Below, one piece after another: positions 42,389 to 51,600 of a stretch of 64,000 nucleotides of DNA. Under the pieces are notes generated by a model. It was not told where the DNA came from. It searched no databases and saw nothing but the letters and a program-made list of their open reading frames with translations. A program made the position numbers and the translations under genes. Position 1 is the first letter of the stretch. Every line of letters begins with the position of its first letter. The DNA comes from Sutterella sp. (GTDB lineage: Bacteria; Pseudomonadota; Gammaproteobacteria; Burkholderiales; Burkholderiaceae_F): assembly GCA_020025955.1 (NCBI GenBank), contig JAHHRF010000002.1, positions 1 through 64,000 on the forward strand, written 5' to 3'.

Positions 42389-43801
42389 ATGCTCAAACTC
42401 AACCGCCCTAAGGCCCCACGGAGCCTCTTTTGGCGCACTTTCTTATTGCTCTGCGGCTTGATCTTCTTTAGTGTGATCGGCTGGTTACAGAGCTTTCGCG
42501 TCTTCAGTGAGTTGCCGTACGCTCAAGGGATTGCTCAGCAAATCATTACCACCACCAACCTCACGCGTTATGCCTTGGTGAGTGCCGATCCTATGCACCG
42601 AAAGGATCTGTTGCGCCTTTTAGCTAAGCGCGAAGGCTTACAGATTTCTCCGCATGAACCCACCGACCGCATTGTGCCCATCAACACGGAGGGGATGAAT
42701 GGGCTCATTGCGCAAAAAGTGCACCAAGCGTTAGGGAAGCAAACCATCATCGCTAACCGCGTCAATGGGAAGCCCGGTCTCTGGGTCACCTTAAATATCG
42801 ATGGGGAATCCTTTTGGCTGCAGACCCGCGCGGACCTCTTAAATCCTCCCTTTGGGACGGCCTGGTTATGGTGGGCCGTGGCCGCAGGCGTGATGAGCCT
42901 TCTGGGGGCAACCTTACTTACTCGCCACGTTAACTGGCCCCTTCGAGCGCTTTCTGCTTACGCCACCCAAGTGGGGCAAGGGAAAAGCCCGCCGCCCCTA
43001 CCTGAAGATGAGGGGACGATTGAAATTCAGATGGTGAACCGCAATTTCAACCACATGGTGCAAGATTTGCGCCGTATGGAAGCGGACCGTGAATTGTTGT
43101 TGGCTGGGGTTTCACACGACTTACGCACCCCGATTACGCGTTTGCGCCTCGAAGTGGAACTCGCTGACCTCCCCGAGGAAAGTCGTGAAGCGATGGTGAG
43201 CGACCTCCTTCAGATGGAAAACATCGTCGATCAGTTCCTCTCGTATTCCCGTCAGAGTTACGAAAACCAAACCTTAGTGGATTTAGCGGAAGCGACCCAG
43301 CAGGCGCTTAACAATGCCCGCTTGAAGTGCGGTCCCACACTGGATCTAAAGACGGACTTTACCGAACACCTCTGCGTGGTCGCGCACCCCTTGGAGCTGT
43401 CGCGCGCCATTCAAAACCTCTTTACCAATGCCCAGCGCTATGGGATGAGTCAGGATGGGGTATTGCGCTTATCGGTGACAGTAAAGGCAGACGCCCGAGG
43501 CGCTCGCCTTGAAGTGCGAGACCAGGGCGTGGGGTTACCGGATGCCGAATTAAGCCGCGTGGTGCGTCCGTTTGAGCGTGGCGAGAGTGCACGCACTGGG
43601 GTCACCGGAACGGGCCTTGGGCTCGCCATTGTGGATCGCCTCGTACGACGCTCTGGGGGCGCCCTGGAACTCTCTAAAAATACGCCCACGGGCTTGTGCG
43701 TCGCGTTAACGCTTCCCTTAGCCACGGAAAGCTGCAAACGCCGTTTAAAGCTCGAAGCCGAAAAGCGTAAAGCCGAAAGCAAGCTCAATCCCACTGCCTA
43801 A
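42389..43801 (+). CDS. envZ: EnvZ-type sensor histidine kinase
   Basis: This is the likely partner of OmpR in sensing osmotic or envelope conditions. The 470-residue inner-membrane protein has TM1 near residues 14-35, a periplasmic region, TM2 near 158-178 and a HAMP domain (RHVNWPLRALSAYATQVGQG...). The dimerisation box is LLAGVSHDLRTPITRLRLE with phospho-acceptor His243. The ATPase domain has the N box (AIQNLFTNAQRYG), G1 (VRDQGVGLP) and G2 (GTGLGLAIVDRLV). All motifs are intact. GAGGAG precedes the start. An unusual charged tail (KRRLKLEAEKRKAESK) extends beyond the kinase domain. Confidence 0.92.
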   Translation: MLKLNRPKAPRSLFWRTFLLLCGLIFFSVIGWLQSFRVFSELPYAQGIAQQIITTTNLTRYALVSADPMHRKDLLRLLAKREGLQISPHEPTDRIVPINTEGMNGLIAQKVHQALGKQTIIANRVNGKPGLWVTLNIDGESFWLQTRADLLNPPFGTAWLWWAVAAGVMSLLGATLLTRHVNWPLRALSAYATQVGQGKSPPPLPEDEGTIEIQMVNRNFNHMVQDLRRMEADRELLLAGVSHDLRTPITRLRLEVELADLPEESREAMVSDLLQMENIVDQFLSYSRQSYENQTLVDLAEATQQALNNARLKCGPTLDLKTDFTEHLCVVAHPLELSRAIQNLFTNAQRYGMSQDGVLRLSVTVKADARGARLEVRDQGVGLPDAELSRVVRPFERGESARTGVTGTGLGLAIVDRLVRRSGGALELSKNTPTGLCVALTLPLATESCKRRLKLEAEKRKAESKLNPTA

Positions 43802-43808
43802 CGTCAAC

Positions 43809-43848
43809 AAAAAAGCCAGCGAGACCATCCTCACTGGCTTTTTCCTTT
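43809..43848. terminator. Bidirectional terminator between envZ and ispDF
   Basis: AAAAAAGCCAG (43809-43819) pairs with CTGGCTTTTT (43834-43843), with an inner GAG/CTC. A and T runs on both sides let it serve both convergent genes. Confidence 0.85.
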
Positions 43849-45031
43849 ATCGGCGCATCAACACGACGGCTTGCGCCATCATGCCGTCCCCTGCCCCCAC
43901 GGCATCCATCTGCTCGTTGGTTTTGGCTTTGATGTTGACGGCATCTTGGTCCACCTGAAGAAGTTCCGCGATACGCGCCTTCATGGCAGGGCGATGCGGC
44001 CCCATCTTGGGGGCTTCCGCAATGATGGTGGCGTCACAATTCACAACTGTAAAGCCCTTCTCTTTCGCGCGACGCACGACTTCCGCTAGGAGCGTAGCGC
44101 TGTCAGCGCCCTTAAAGCGATCGTCCGAGGGCGGGAAATGCTCCCCAATGTCCCCTAAACTCGCGGCTCCTAACACAGCGTCCGTAATCGCATGGAGTAA
44201 CACGTCGGCGTCCGAGTGTCCTAAGAGCCCCTTTTCATAGGGAATCGTAACGCCACCCACAATTAACGGGCGACCCGTGACTAAACGGTGCGAGTCGTAG
44301 CCTTGACCCACGCGAAATTCTGGCATCGTGCCTCCTAAGATCCCTTCAACCAGGGTTTTGTCTGAGGGTTGGGTGACTTTTAAATTGGTGCTCTGACACG
44401 TCACCACGCGAATGGGTTGACCGAGCGCTTCGACAGCACTCGCTTCATCCGTGACGGTAACGTCGGTTTGCGTTAAGGCTTCAACCAGCGTATTAAAGCG
44501 AAAGAGCTGCGGGGTGGCGGCGCGCCAAAGGCCGTCACGCGAAATCGTCTTTTCAATGAAGCCCTCTGGCGTCACGCGCTTTAAGGTATCCGCCACGGGG
44601 CTTGCCAGAATGGCGCCCACGGCTTCGCACGAGGGCGTAACCACTTCATCCATCAAGGCGCATAAGTCCGCTTTATCTAAGCACGGACGCGCGGCATCGT
44701 GCACTAAGACCCAATCGTGCTCGTTAAAGCCCGAATTCATTAAGCCATTTAAAACGCTTTGGTGGCGCGTGGCGCCCCCCACACGCAAAATGCGCGTGCG
44801 ATCGGGCAAGTCGCCTTCAATCTCGTCAATGTAGGGGTCCTCGGGACTCACCACAATGACCACCTCACGAAGGCGCACATCTTGCACGAGGGCGCGCGCC
44901 GTACGTACCAACATGGGCACATCACAAAGGGGCAAATACTGCTTGGGGCGATCGGCTTGCATACGCGAACCGACCCCGGCGGCACAAATGAGTCCGACAA
45001 AGGGGGACGGGCTCTGAAGAGTGGCTTCCAT
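43847..45031 (-). CDS. ispDF: Bifunctional IspD-IspF enzyme of the MEP isoprenoid pathway
   Basis: One 394-residue chain carries two steps of the MEP pathway to isoprenoids. Residues 1 to about 232 form the IspD cytidylyltransferase (LICAAGVGSRMQADRPKQYLPL; VLVHDAARPC; TDEASAVEALG; KVTQPSDK), which makes CDP-ME. After a short linker, residues about 237-394 form IspF, the 2C-methyl-erythritol 2,4-cyclodiphosphate synthase. IspF has metal ligands in GQGYDSHRLV and LLGHSDADVLLHAITDA, and also DIGEHFPPSD and NIKAKTNEQMD. The frame is continuous through the junction. Fusions are usual in alpha- and epsilonproteobacteria but not in betaproteobacteria. No Shine-Dalgarno sequence is seen at 45031. 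The IspE step that lies between them is not encoded here. Confidence 0.95.
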   Translation of the reverse strand: MEATLQSPSPFVGLICAAGVGSRMQADRPKQYLPLCDVPMLVRTARALVQDVRLREVVIVVSPEDPYIDEIEGDLPDRTRILRVGGATRHQSVLNGLMNSGFNEHDWVLVHDAARPCLDKADLCALMDEVVTPSCEAVGAILASPVADTLKRVTPEGFIEKTISRDGLWRAATPQLFRFNTLVEALTQTDVTVTDEASAVEALGQPIRVVTCQSTNLKVTQPSDKTLVEGILGGTMPEFRVGQGYDSHRLVTGRPLIVGGVTIPYEKGLLGHSDADVLLHAITDAVLGAASLGDIGEHFPPSDDRFKGADSATLLAEVVRRAKEKGFTVVNCDATIIAEAPKMGPHRPAMKARIAELLQVDQDAVNIKAKTNEQMDAVGAGDGMMAQAVVLMRR

Positions 45032-45355
45032 AACGAGGCGTCGTAGAGTCTATAAACCCTTTTATTGTAAGCAAGTGACAGGAAAAAGACAGTCTTGGGT
45101 CTCAGCCCCCACTTTTCAGACCGACTAAACGGATGAGGCCCATGCCATGGAGAGGGTAATCCGTTTACCTGAAGCAAAACGAAACTTTCCAAGTGGCACA
45201 AGGGTTTTGGCGCGATTTCAGGGGACATCATCCGACATCATCCACATCGCCTACCCTCCTAAAATCAAGGATTTGCTGTGATAAAGTAGCCTCGAAATTA
45301 AAGCTACCCATGGGTTGAGCGACAAAACGTTCCCCACACTCAGGAGTAACCCAAG
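45032..45355. promoter_or_regulatory. Intergenic region with a long-span inverted repeat
   Basis: Between divergent ispDF and the FadL-type gene, TAAACGGAT (45126-45134) and ATCCGTTTA (45159-45167) form a perfect 9-bp inverted repeat 24 bases apart. The left arm extends to AAACGGATGAGG, which recurs upstream of guaB. An AGGAG lies before the FadL start. No clear promoter can be picked. Confidence 0.4.
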
Positions 45356-46771
45356 ATGACCCACTTTAAACATGCCTTATTAGGTGCCGCCTTACTTGGC
45401 GCCTTCTCGACCCAAGCGACGGCCGGGGGCTTCCAGCTCACGGAACAGTCCGTTGTGGGGTTGGGTCGTGCCTACGCCGGGATTGCCGCCGAAAAGGATG
45501 ACCTCTCCGGCGTTTACTACAACCCGGCTGCCATGCAGTTTGGTCAAGGCACGCGTGTGCAAAGTGGGATGACCTTAGCGCTCATCGACTTGAAGTTTGA
45601 AGGCGTTAACGGTTCCAAGGAAAATGGCCGTCCGGGCAAGCCCGCTGCCATCCCGCACGCCTTTGTGGCGCATCAGGTCAATGACCGCTTCCAGGTGGGC
45701 TTTGGCGTCACCGCACCTTTCGGTCTTGAAACGAGCTACGGTCTCAATTGGGACCAGTCCTTAAAGGGCGTCTCCTCTGACCTTCGCGTGGTGGACTTTA
45801 ACCCCGCGTTCTCCTTCAAGCTTACCGACACCCTCACGATCGGGGGTGGGGTCTCGGCTCAGCACGTGCAGGCCAAGTTGGGCTACAACGCTGCTGACAT
45901 GGCGAAGGCTGGCTTAAAGGCTGTTATTGAGAAGATGCCTGGTCAGGCTACGCAGATTAATCAGGCACTCAAGCCTATCCTTGATGAATTAAACAAGCAC
46001 CCCGAAGCTGACGTGAAGGTGAGCGACTGGGGCTATGGCTGGAACGTGGGTTTACTCTTCCAGCCCGCGGACACGGTTCGTGTGGGTTGGTCCTACCGCT
46101 CTGCTATCAAGCACACCGCCAAGGGTGATTTGTCGGTTCCGGTCGTCAACAACATTAAGGCCCTCTTGGGTGGTAACTCCCAGTTAGCTGGTCAAATCAG
46201 TGGTCTTTTAGGTCAGTTAAATGGCCAGACCCAGATTCAGTTGAGTGACATCAATGCCACGTCGCCTGCGTCCATCTCCATGAGCGCCCCGGCTTGGTCC
46301 ATGCTCTCGGCCTCCTGGGACATCAACCCCACCTTTACGGTGAGCGGTACGGTGCGTTGGACGCAGTGGTCGGTCTTCAAGGAATTGCGCCTTGATACGG
46401 CTCACTTGAGCAAGGCTCAGCCCACCCGCTGGAAGGACAACTGGCTCATGGGTGTGGGTTTAGACACCCACGTCAATCCGGACTTAACGGTTCGCACCGG
46501 TTTTGCTTATGAAACGGGCGTAATTAGCGATCCGACCTTACGTTCTGGGACGATTCCTGATACGGACCGCTTGTGGCTCTCCTTGGGTGCCTCCTACCGT
46601 ATCAACAAGCGCATGGTCTTGGATACGGGTGCCTCCTTGGTCTTAGGGGTCGGGGAACGTAACCTCTACCACCCGGGCCACGGTGGTGCGAAGGGTAAGG
46701 AAACGAAGCTCGGTCGCTTCAAGACCTTAAATGGCTTACTCTTGGGCGCTCAGCTCCAGTACCAGTTCTAA
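45356..46771 (+). CDS. FadL/OMPP1-family outer-membrane transporter
   Basis: This is a 471-residue precursor of a 14-strand outer-membrane barrel that lets long-chain fatty acids or other hydrophobic compounds enter. The signal peptide is cleaved after TQATA (about residue 23). The mature N-terminus GGFQLTEQSVVGLGRAYAGIAA, with the plugging hatch and YYNPAAM, is the family signature. The C-terminus ends QLQYQF, with the terminal Phe of barrel proteins. A helix-rich insertion (about residues 180-225) and a Gln/Leu/Gly-rich loop near 280-300 are extracellular-loop candidates. AGGAG precedes the start. An acyl-CoA ligase gene at 4.0 kb could act on the same substrates, though it is far away. Confidence 0.9.
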   Translation: MTHFKHALLGAALLGAFSTQATAGGFQLTEQSVVGLGRAYAGIAAEKDDLSGVYYNPAAMQFGQGTRVQSGMTLALIDLKFEGVNGSKENGRPGKPAAIPHAFVAHQVNDRFQVGFGVTAPFGLETSYGLNWDQSLKGVSSDLRVVDFNPAFSFKLTDTLTIGGGVSAQHVQAKLGYNAADMAKAGLKAVIEKMPGQATQINQALKPILDELNKHPEADVKVSDWGYGWNVGLLFQPADTVRVGWSYRSAIKHTAKGDLSVPVVNNIKALLGGNSQLAGQISGLLGQLNGQTQIQLSDINATSPASISMSAPAWSMLSASWDINPTFTVSGTVRWTQWSVFKELRLDTAHLSKAQPTRWKDNWLMGVGLDTHVNPDLTVRTGFAYETGVISDPTLRSGTIPDTDRLWLSLGASYRINKRMVLDTGASLVLGVGERNLYHPGHGGAKGKETKLGRFKTLNGLLLGAQLQYQF

Positions 46772-46788
46772 GAGAACACTGTCACCCC

Positions 46789-46820
46789 AAAGGGGACCTC
46801 GATGAGGTCCCTTTTGTTTT
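46789..46820 (+). terminator. Intrinsic terminator of the FadL-type gene
   Basis: AAAGGGGACCTC (46789-46800) pairs with GAGGTCCCTTTT (46804-46815), a three-base loop, followed by GTTTT. Confidence 0.82.
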
Positions 46821-46894
46821 GCGCAAAACAAAAGCACCCGCGCTTCAATCTAAAGGGGGTGCCAGAGACCTAACGGAAGCATCATAAATGAGCG

Positions 46895-47242
46895 TTAGGA
46901 GAATTTCTGGAGGGTAGGCTTCGGGGTTACAAACAGCAACCCCACTTTAAAGACGATGGGTAAAACAAAGCTCAATAAAGCCCAAACGGGCGTGAGTTGC
47001 AAAGCACGCAAACGTTGGAGCATGAGTCCAAAGCTCCACACATACGCCAGGGTCCACACCCCAACGAGCACCATGTTGGCGTCTTTATAAAATTCAAGGC
47101 TTTGTGGCTCCATGACCAACAGAAGAAAAGCGCCAGCGAAGGCCGCCACTTCAATGAGCCAGGCCAAGAAAATCCCGTAACCATAGCGTTTACGTGAGCA
47201 TGTGCCCAGGAGCCCCAGAAAGGTATAGAGTTTCGTGTACAT
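46895..47242 (-). CDS. Small integral membrane protein, DUF805-like
   Basis: The 115-residue protein has three or four transmembrane segments. The pattern of a short basic N-terminus (SRKRYGYGIFLAWLIEV) and a closing QRLRALQLTPVWALLSFVLPIVFKVGLLFV resembles DUF805 proteins (the family of E. coli YhaH and YhaI). The usual RLHD motif is replaced by RLRAL. The function of the family is not known. It is divergent from mfd, with only about 75 bases between the starts. The minus-strand start at 47242 is the first ATG and has no strong ribosome-binding site. Confidence 0.6.
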   Translation of the reverse strand: MYTKLYTFLGLLGTCSRKRYGYGIFLAWLIEVAAFAGAFLLLVMEPQSLEFYKDANMVLVGVWTLAYVWSFGLMLQRLRALQLTPVWALLSFVLPIVFKVGLLFVTPKPTLQKFS

Positions 47243-47317
47243 AGCGCGAGCGGTAAATCCATGGAGAGTGCGTATACTAGTGAACGCATTATAAATTCTA
47301 TCTTCCCAGTAACGCTC

Positions 47318-50300
47318 ATGAGTTTTACGCTTCCGTCGGCTTCCATTACACCGTGGTTAAAGGCTTTAGAGACCCCGAAAGTGGGGACGCGCTATACCTT
47401 ATCGCTTCCGAGTCGCTACCCAGACGCCCTCTTTTATGCCATGGCGGCGAAAGCCGCCTTTAAAAAGGGGCAACGTGTGGCGGTGATCGTCGCGGACACG
47501 TTAGACATTGCACGCCTGCAGCAAGAGGTGGCGTGGTTTTGCCCTGACGTCAAACCCGTGACCTTACCGGACTGGGAAACCTTACCGTACGACGTCTTGA
47601 GCCCTCAAGAGAGCCTCGTCTCTGAACGCTTGGAAGCGCTCTTTCGATTGTCCTCGGGCGCCCCTGCCTGCCCGGAAATCGTCATCACGTCCATTGTGAC
47701 GGCTGCTCAGAAGTTAGCGCCGACGCACTACGTCAGTGGCAACACGTTCTTCTTTAAGACGGGGGATCGGGTGTCCCTGGAGCAGCTCAAAACGAATTTG
47801 ACCGCTGCCGGCTACGGGCACGTCAAGCAAGTCTTGGCACCCGGGGAATTCTCGGTGCGCGGTGAACTCGTGGACGTCTTCCCCATGGGCAGTGAACGTC
47901 CCTTCCGACTGGATTTGTTCGATGACGAAATCGAATCCATCCGTTGGTTTGATGTGGATACCCAGCGCTCGATGGAAGCCACGGACGCCATTCGTTTGCT
48001 CCCTGGGCACGAATTCCCGGTGACGCCTGAGGCCGTCGCCCAGTTTCGTGCGCGATGGCGAGCGCACTTTACGGGCGACCCAACGAAGAGCACCGTCTAC
48101 CGTGACTTAGGCCAAGGCTTAATGCCGGCGGGGATTGAATACTACCTCCCGCTCTTTTTTGAAGAAACGGCAACGCTCTCGGACTACTTATCGGTTGACA
48201 CCCCCATCTTTACGGTGGGCAACGTCACCGAGAGCTTAACGCGCTTTTTAGACGACACCACGGGGCGTTTCCGCTTACTGCGTGGGGACGCGTCGCGTCC
48301 GCCCTTGGAGCCTGAGCGCTTGTGGGAATCGGCCGACGGATTCTTTGCCAAACTCAAAGCCTTTGCGCGCTATGAGCTCACCCCGGTGGGCGACCCGGAA
48401 TTGGACGCGCGCTTTGCCTCCGTCTCCGTTGAACGAAAGAGCCAAAATCCGCTCACAGCCTTAGAAAACTATCTCACGACGCAAACCTTGCGCCAACGTC
48501 GCACTTTGATTGTGGCGGGGTCCATGGGGCGTGCGGGGACGATGACGGAACTCTTTCGCACCTCGGGCTTGACGATCCCGTTCTTTGAGACGCCCGACGC
48601 CTTTTTACAGAGTGACGCCCCCTTAGGGATGACGACGGGTCCCCTCTATCAAGGGGCCACCTTTGAAGACTTAAAGGTGGATTGCCTCACCGAGACCGAA
48701 CTCTATGCCGCGAGCCCTCGTCGTGCGCGCGGGCGAAAGGTGCAACACGCCACCAACATCGAAATGATTGTGCGTGACGTGGCAGAACTCAAAGTGGGGG
48801 ATCCCATCGTGCACGTTGAGCACGGGGTGGGTCGCTACTTGGGGTTAGAAATTATTGATACTCCAGACGGTCCGGGGGAATTCTTGCGTTTGGGCTACAA
48901 AAATGACGCCCAACTCTTTGTGCCCGTCACGAACTTGGATGTGATCTCACGCTATTCGGGTGCAGCGCCTGAAAACGCCCCCTTGCATGGGCTGGGTCGT
49001 GGCGACTGGGATAAAGCGAAGCGTAAAGCGGCAGAACAGATTCGCGACACCGCGGCCGAACTCCTTCAGCTCTACGCCATGCGCGCGAAGCGTGAGGGAA
49101 CGCGCTTTGAAGTTAACGAGCAAGACTACCAAGCCTTTGCCGAAGGCTTTGCCTTTGAGGAAACGCCCGATCAGGCCGCAGCCATTGGGGCGGTGTTACG
49201 TGACATGACCGAAGGCAAACCCATGGACCGACTCGTCTGTGGGGACGTGGGCTTTGGGAAAACGGAAGTGGCCTTGCGCGCCGCCTTTGTGGCGGTAAAT
49301 GCCGGTAAACAAGTGGCGGTACTCTGCCCCACCACCCTCTTAGCTGAACAGCATGCCCAGACCTTTAAAGACCGCTTTGCCGCGTGGCCGGTAGTGGTCT
49401 CTGAGCTTTCTCGCTTTAGAACCGGGAAAGAAACCACGAAGACGCTCGCGGGCTTAGCCGAAGGCACCGTGGACATTGTGATTGGGACGCACAAGCTCTT
49501 AACGGACAAAGTGGCCTTTGCGCGTTTAGGGCTCGTCATCATCGACGAAGAACACCGCTTTGGGGTGCGCCAGAAGGAGCAACTCAAAAAGCTTCGTAAC
49601 GAAGTGGATATTCTGACGTTAACCGCGACCCCGATTCCGCGCACGCTCTCGATGAGTTTAGAAGGGATTCGCGACTTTTCCGTCATCGCCACGGCGCCAG
49701 AGCGTCGTTTGGCGGTAAAGACCTTTGTGCACGCGGAAAGCGACGGGATCATTCGTGAAGCCGTGATTCGTGAATTAAAGCGCGGCGGTCAGGTGTACTT
49801 CTTACATAACGAAGTCGATACGATCGAAAACCGATTGGAGCACTTAACCAAGCTTCTCCCTGAGGCCCGCATTGCGGTGGCACACGGGCAGATGAGTGAA
49901 CGCGAGCTCGAACGCGTCATGCGTGAGTTCTATCAACAGCGCTTCAATGTGCTCCTTTGCACCACGATTATTGAGACGGGGATTGACGTGCCGAGCGCCA
50001 ACACCATCATCATGCAGCGTGCCGACAAGTTGGGGCTCGCTCAGATGCACCAGTTGCGCGGGCGCGTGGGGCGCAGTTTCCATCAGGCCTACGCTTACCT
50101 CTTGACGCCACCCTCGGGTGCCATCACGAAGCAAGCCAAGCAGCGCTTAGAAGCAATTCAGTCGTTGGAAGAGTTGGGGAGCGGCTTTTATTTGGCCATG
50201 CATGACTTGGAAATCCGAGGTGCTGGCGAAGTGCTGGGTGAACACCAGTCGGGTGACATTGCCGAGGTCGGGTTTGATCTCTACAACCGTATGCTCAAGA

Positions 50301-50869
50301 GCGCCGTTAAAGCCCTTAAAAACGGGGAAAGCATTGATTTTGAAAATCATGTGCCAGGCACCACGGACATTAATATCCATGCACCAGCCTTGATTCCCGC
50401 GGACTACGTCACAGACGTCTCCCAACGTTTGGCCTTCTACAAAGAATTGGCCTCGGCGACCACCTATACGGATTTAATCCACACGGCCGAAGCCTTAGGG
50501 GACCGTTACGGGAAGTTGCCAGAAGCCGCAGAGCGCCTCATTCGCGTGCACCGCTTACGCTTAAAGTGTGAAGACCTCGGGGTGAAAAAGATTGATGCGT
50601 CGGAAAGTAGCACCCTCTTTACCTTTGTCGCCAAACCCAATTTGGATCCGATGGCCTTGATTCGATTGCTGCAAACGCGTCGCGATGCCCGCATGGCGGG
50701 GCCAGAGAAATTGCGCCTGAGTACGGGCGGGGCAACGCCTGAGGCGCGCTTCGGGAAGATCGATGAGATTTTGGCTGCCCTTTCGGCCAACCCCACGGAA
50801 ACCATCGTGGAGAAAACCGCTGTGGCTAAGCCTGGCGTCACGGTGAAAAAAGGGAAAGCGAAGAAATAA
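47318..50869 (+). CDS. mfd: Transcription-repair coupling factor
   Basis: Mfd is the ATP-driven translocase that pushes RNA polymerase stalled at DNA damage and recruits UvrA. The 1,183-residue protein has the UvrB-like N-terminal domains (LPDWETLPYDVLSPQESLVSERL; APGEFSVRGELVDVFP) and the RNA polymerase-interaction domain near residue 500 (VGDPIVHVEHGVGRYLGLE). The RecG-like motor carries Walker A GDVGFGKTEVALRAAF near residue 640, DEEHRFGVRQKE, TATPIPRTLSMSL and QLRGRVGRSFHQAYAYLL. The C-terminal domain follows. I choose ATG 47318; a 19-codon upstream extension (47261) is less like the family start. The C-terminal tail is basic (VKKGKAKK). Confidence 0.96.
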   Translation: MSFTLPSASITPWLKALETPKVGTRYTLSLPSRYPDALFYAMAAKAAFKKGQRVAVIVADTLDIARLQQEVAWFCPDVKPVTLPDWETLPYDVLSPQESLVSERLEALFRLSSGAPACPEIVITSIVTAAQKLAPTHYVSGNTFFFKTGDRVSLEQLKTNLTAAGYGHVKQVLAPGEFSVRGELVDVFPMGSERPFRLDLFDDEIESIRWFDVDTQRSMEATDAIRLLPGHEFPVTPEAVAQFRARWRAHFTGDPTKSTVYRDLGQGLMPAGIEYYLPLFFEETATLSDYLSVDTPIFTVGNVTESLTRFLDDTTGRFRLLRGDASRPPLEPERLWESADGFFAKLKAFARYELTPVGDPELDARFASVSVERKSQNPLTALENYLTTQTLRQRRTLIVAGSMGRAGTMTELFRTSGLTIPFFETPDAFLQSDAPLGMTTGPLYQGATFEDLKVDCLTETELYAASPRRARGRKVQHATNIEMIVRDVAELKVGDPIVHVEHGVGRYLGLEIIDTPDGPGEFLRLGYKNDAQLFVPVTNLDVISRYSGAAPENAPLHGLGRGDWDKAKRKAAEQIRDTAAELLQLYAMRAKREGTRFEVNEQDYQAFAEGFAFEETPDQAAAIGAVLRDMTEGKPMDRLVCGDVGFGKTEVALRAAFVAVNAGKQVAVLCPTTLLAEQHAQTFKDRFAAWPVVVSELSRFRTGKETTKTLAGLAEGTVDIVIGTHKLLTDKVAFARLGLVIIDEEHRFGVRQKEQLKKLRNEVDILTLTATPIPRTLSMSLEGIRDFSVIATAPERRLAVKTFVHAESDGIIREAVIRELKRGGQVYFLHNEVDTIENRLEHLTKLLPEARIAVAHGQMSERELERVMREFYQQRFNVLLCTTIIETGIDVPSANTIIMQRADKLGLAQMHQLRGRVGRSFHQAYAYLLTPPSGAITKQAKQRLEAIQSLEELGSGFYLAMHDLEIRGAGEVLGEHQSGDIAEVGFDLYNRMLKSAVKALKNGESIDFENHVPGTTDINIHAPALIPADYVTDVSQRLAFYKELASATTYTDLIHTAEALGDRYGKLPEAAERLIRVHRLRLKCEDLGVKKIDASESSTLFTFVAKPNLDPMALIRLLQTRRDARMAGPEKLRLSTGGATPEARFGKIDEILAALSANPTETIVEKTAVAKPGVTVKKGKAKK

Positions 50870-50890
50870 CCCGTTAGCTCAAAAAGACGA

Positions 50891-50930
50891 AGCGGGTGGG
50901 ATCTAGAACGATTCCACCCGCTATTGCGTT
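50891..50930. terminator. Bidirectional terminator between mfd and yceD
   Basis: AGCGGGTGGGAT (50891-50902) pairs with ATTCCACCCGCT (50911-50922) with one G-T pair. On the minus strand TCGTCTTTTTG follows, so it serves yceD at least as well as mfd. Confidence 0.75.
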
Positions 50931-50936
50931 TCTGTC

Positions 50937-51488
50937 TTAGTGCTTTAAGAGCTGATCGAGCCCAGCAAAGGGACGCTGCGTATCGCCCTGTTTGGCTTTA
51001 GGCTGATCCCCCACCTTTTGCGGGGCTTTCTTCTTGGGAGCGACTTCCGGCTCATAAGCGTCCGTTTCGCAATCCTCATGAAGGGGCAGTGCGGGGAGCC
51101 CTAAGAGCACCTCTTCTTGCACCCAATCGGCAATGGAAAAGGCGCGCGAGCCCACCACGACGTCTTCGCCCTCACGGTCGTCGTCGAGCGGGAGCGCATC
51201 AGCCTGGGCCTCATTTTCCACAAAGCGGTACACCATGGAGACGTCCACGGGGTAGATCACCACGTCATTACAACGGGCACACGTGAGTTCCACTTCGCCC
51301 GAGATCGTTAAACGGGCGGCGGGCAAATCACGCACCTGACCTAAGCCTTCGATCGTGTAGGCGAGTTCCCCCTCGACCAAGCCTTCGATGGCGTCAGCGA
51401 GTTCGGGCATCACCTCCAGCGACAACGCGCCTTCGAGCACCGACTTTTTACGGGCAACTTCAAAACTATCCAAAGTCAAATTCGACAT
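50937..51488 (-). CDS. yceD: YceD/DUF177 family protein (23S rRNA accumulation)
   Basis: The 183-residue acidic protein belongs to the YceD family, which promotes 23S rRNA accumulation and is normally encoded just before ribosomal protein L32. It shows the zinc-ribbon-like LTCARCNDVV near residue 75 and the conserved VQEEVLLGLPALPLHEDC. I choose ATG 51488, which has GGAG seven bases upstream. A terminator starts only 7 bases after the stop, and rpmF (L32) does not follow, so the usual yceD-rpmF-plsX-fab order is broken. The C-terminal tail is basic and low in complexity. Confidence 0.88.
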   Translation of the reverse strand: MSNLTLDSFEVARKKSVLEGALSLEVMPELADAIEGLVEGELAYTIEGLGQVRDLPAARLTISGEVELTCARCNDVVIYPVDVSMVYRFVENEAQADALPLDDDREGEDVVVGSRAFSIADWVQEEVLLGLPALPLHEDCETDAYEPEVAPKKKAPQKVGDQPKAKQGDTQRPFAGLDQLLKH

Positions 51489-51600
51489 CGTGGGCTCCAA
51501 AAGTGAAAAATCGTCGTCAAGTGACTACACTTCTATCACTGACCAATTCAAATGAATCCCGAGAGTGTAACAAACCCTCGCATAACCTGGTGAACTTACC

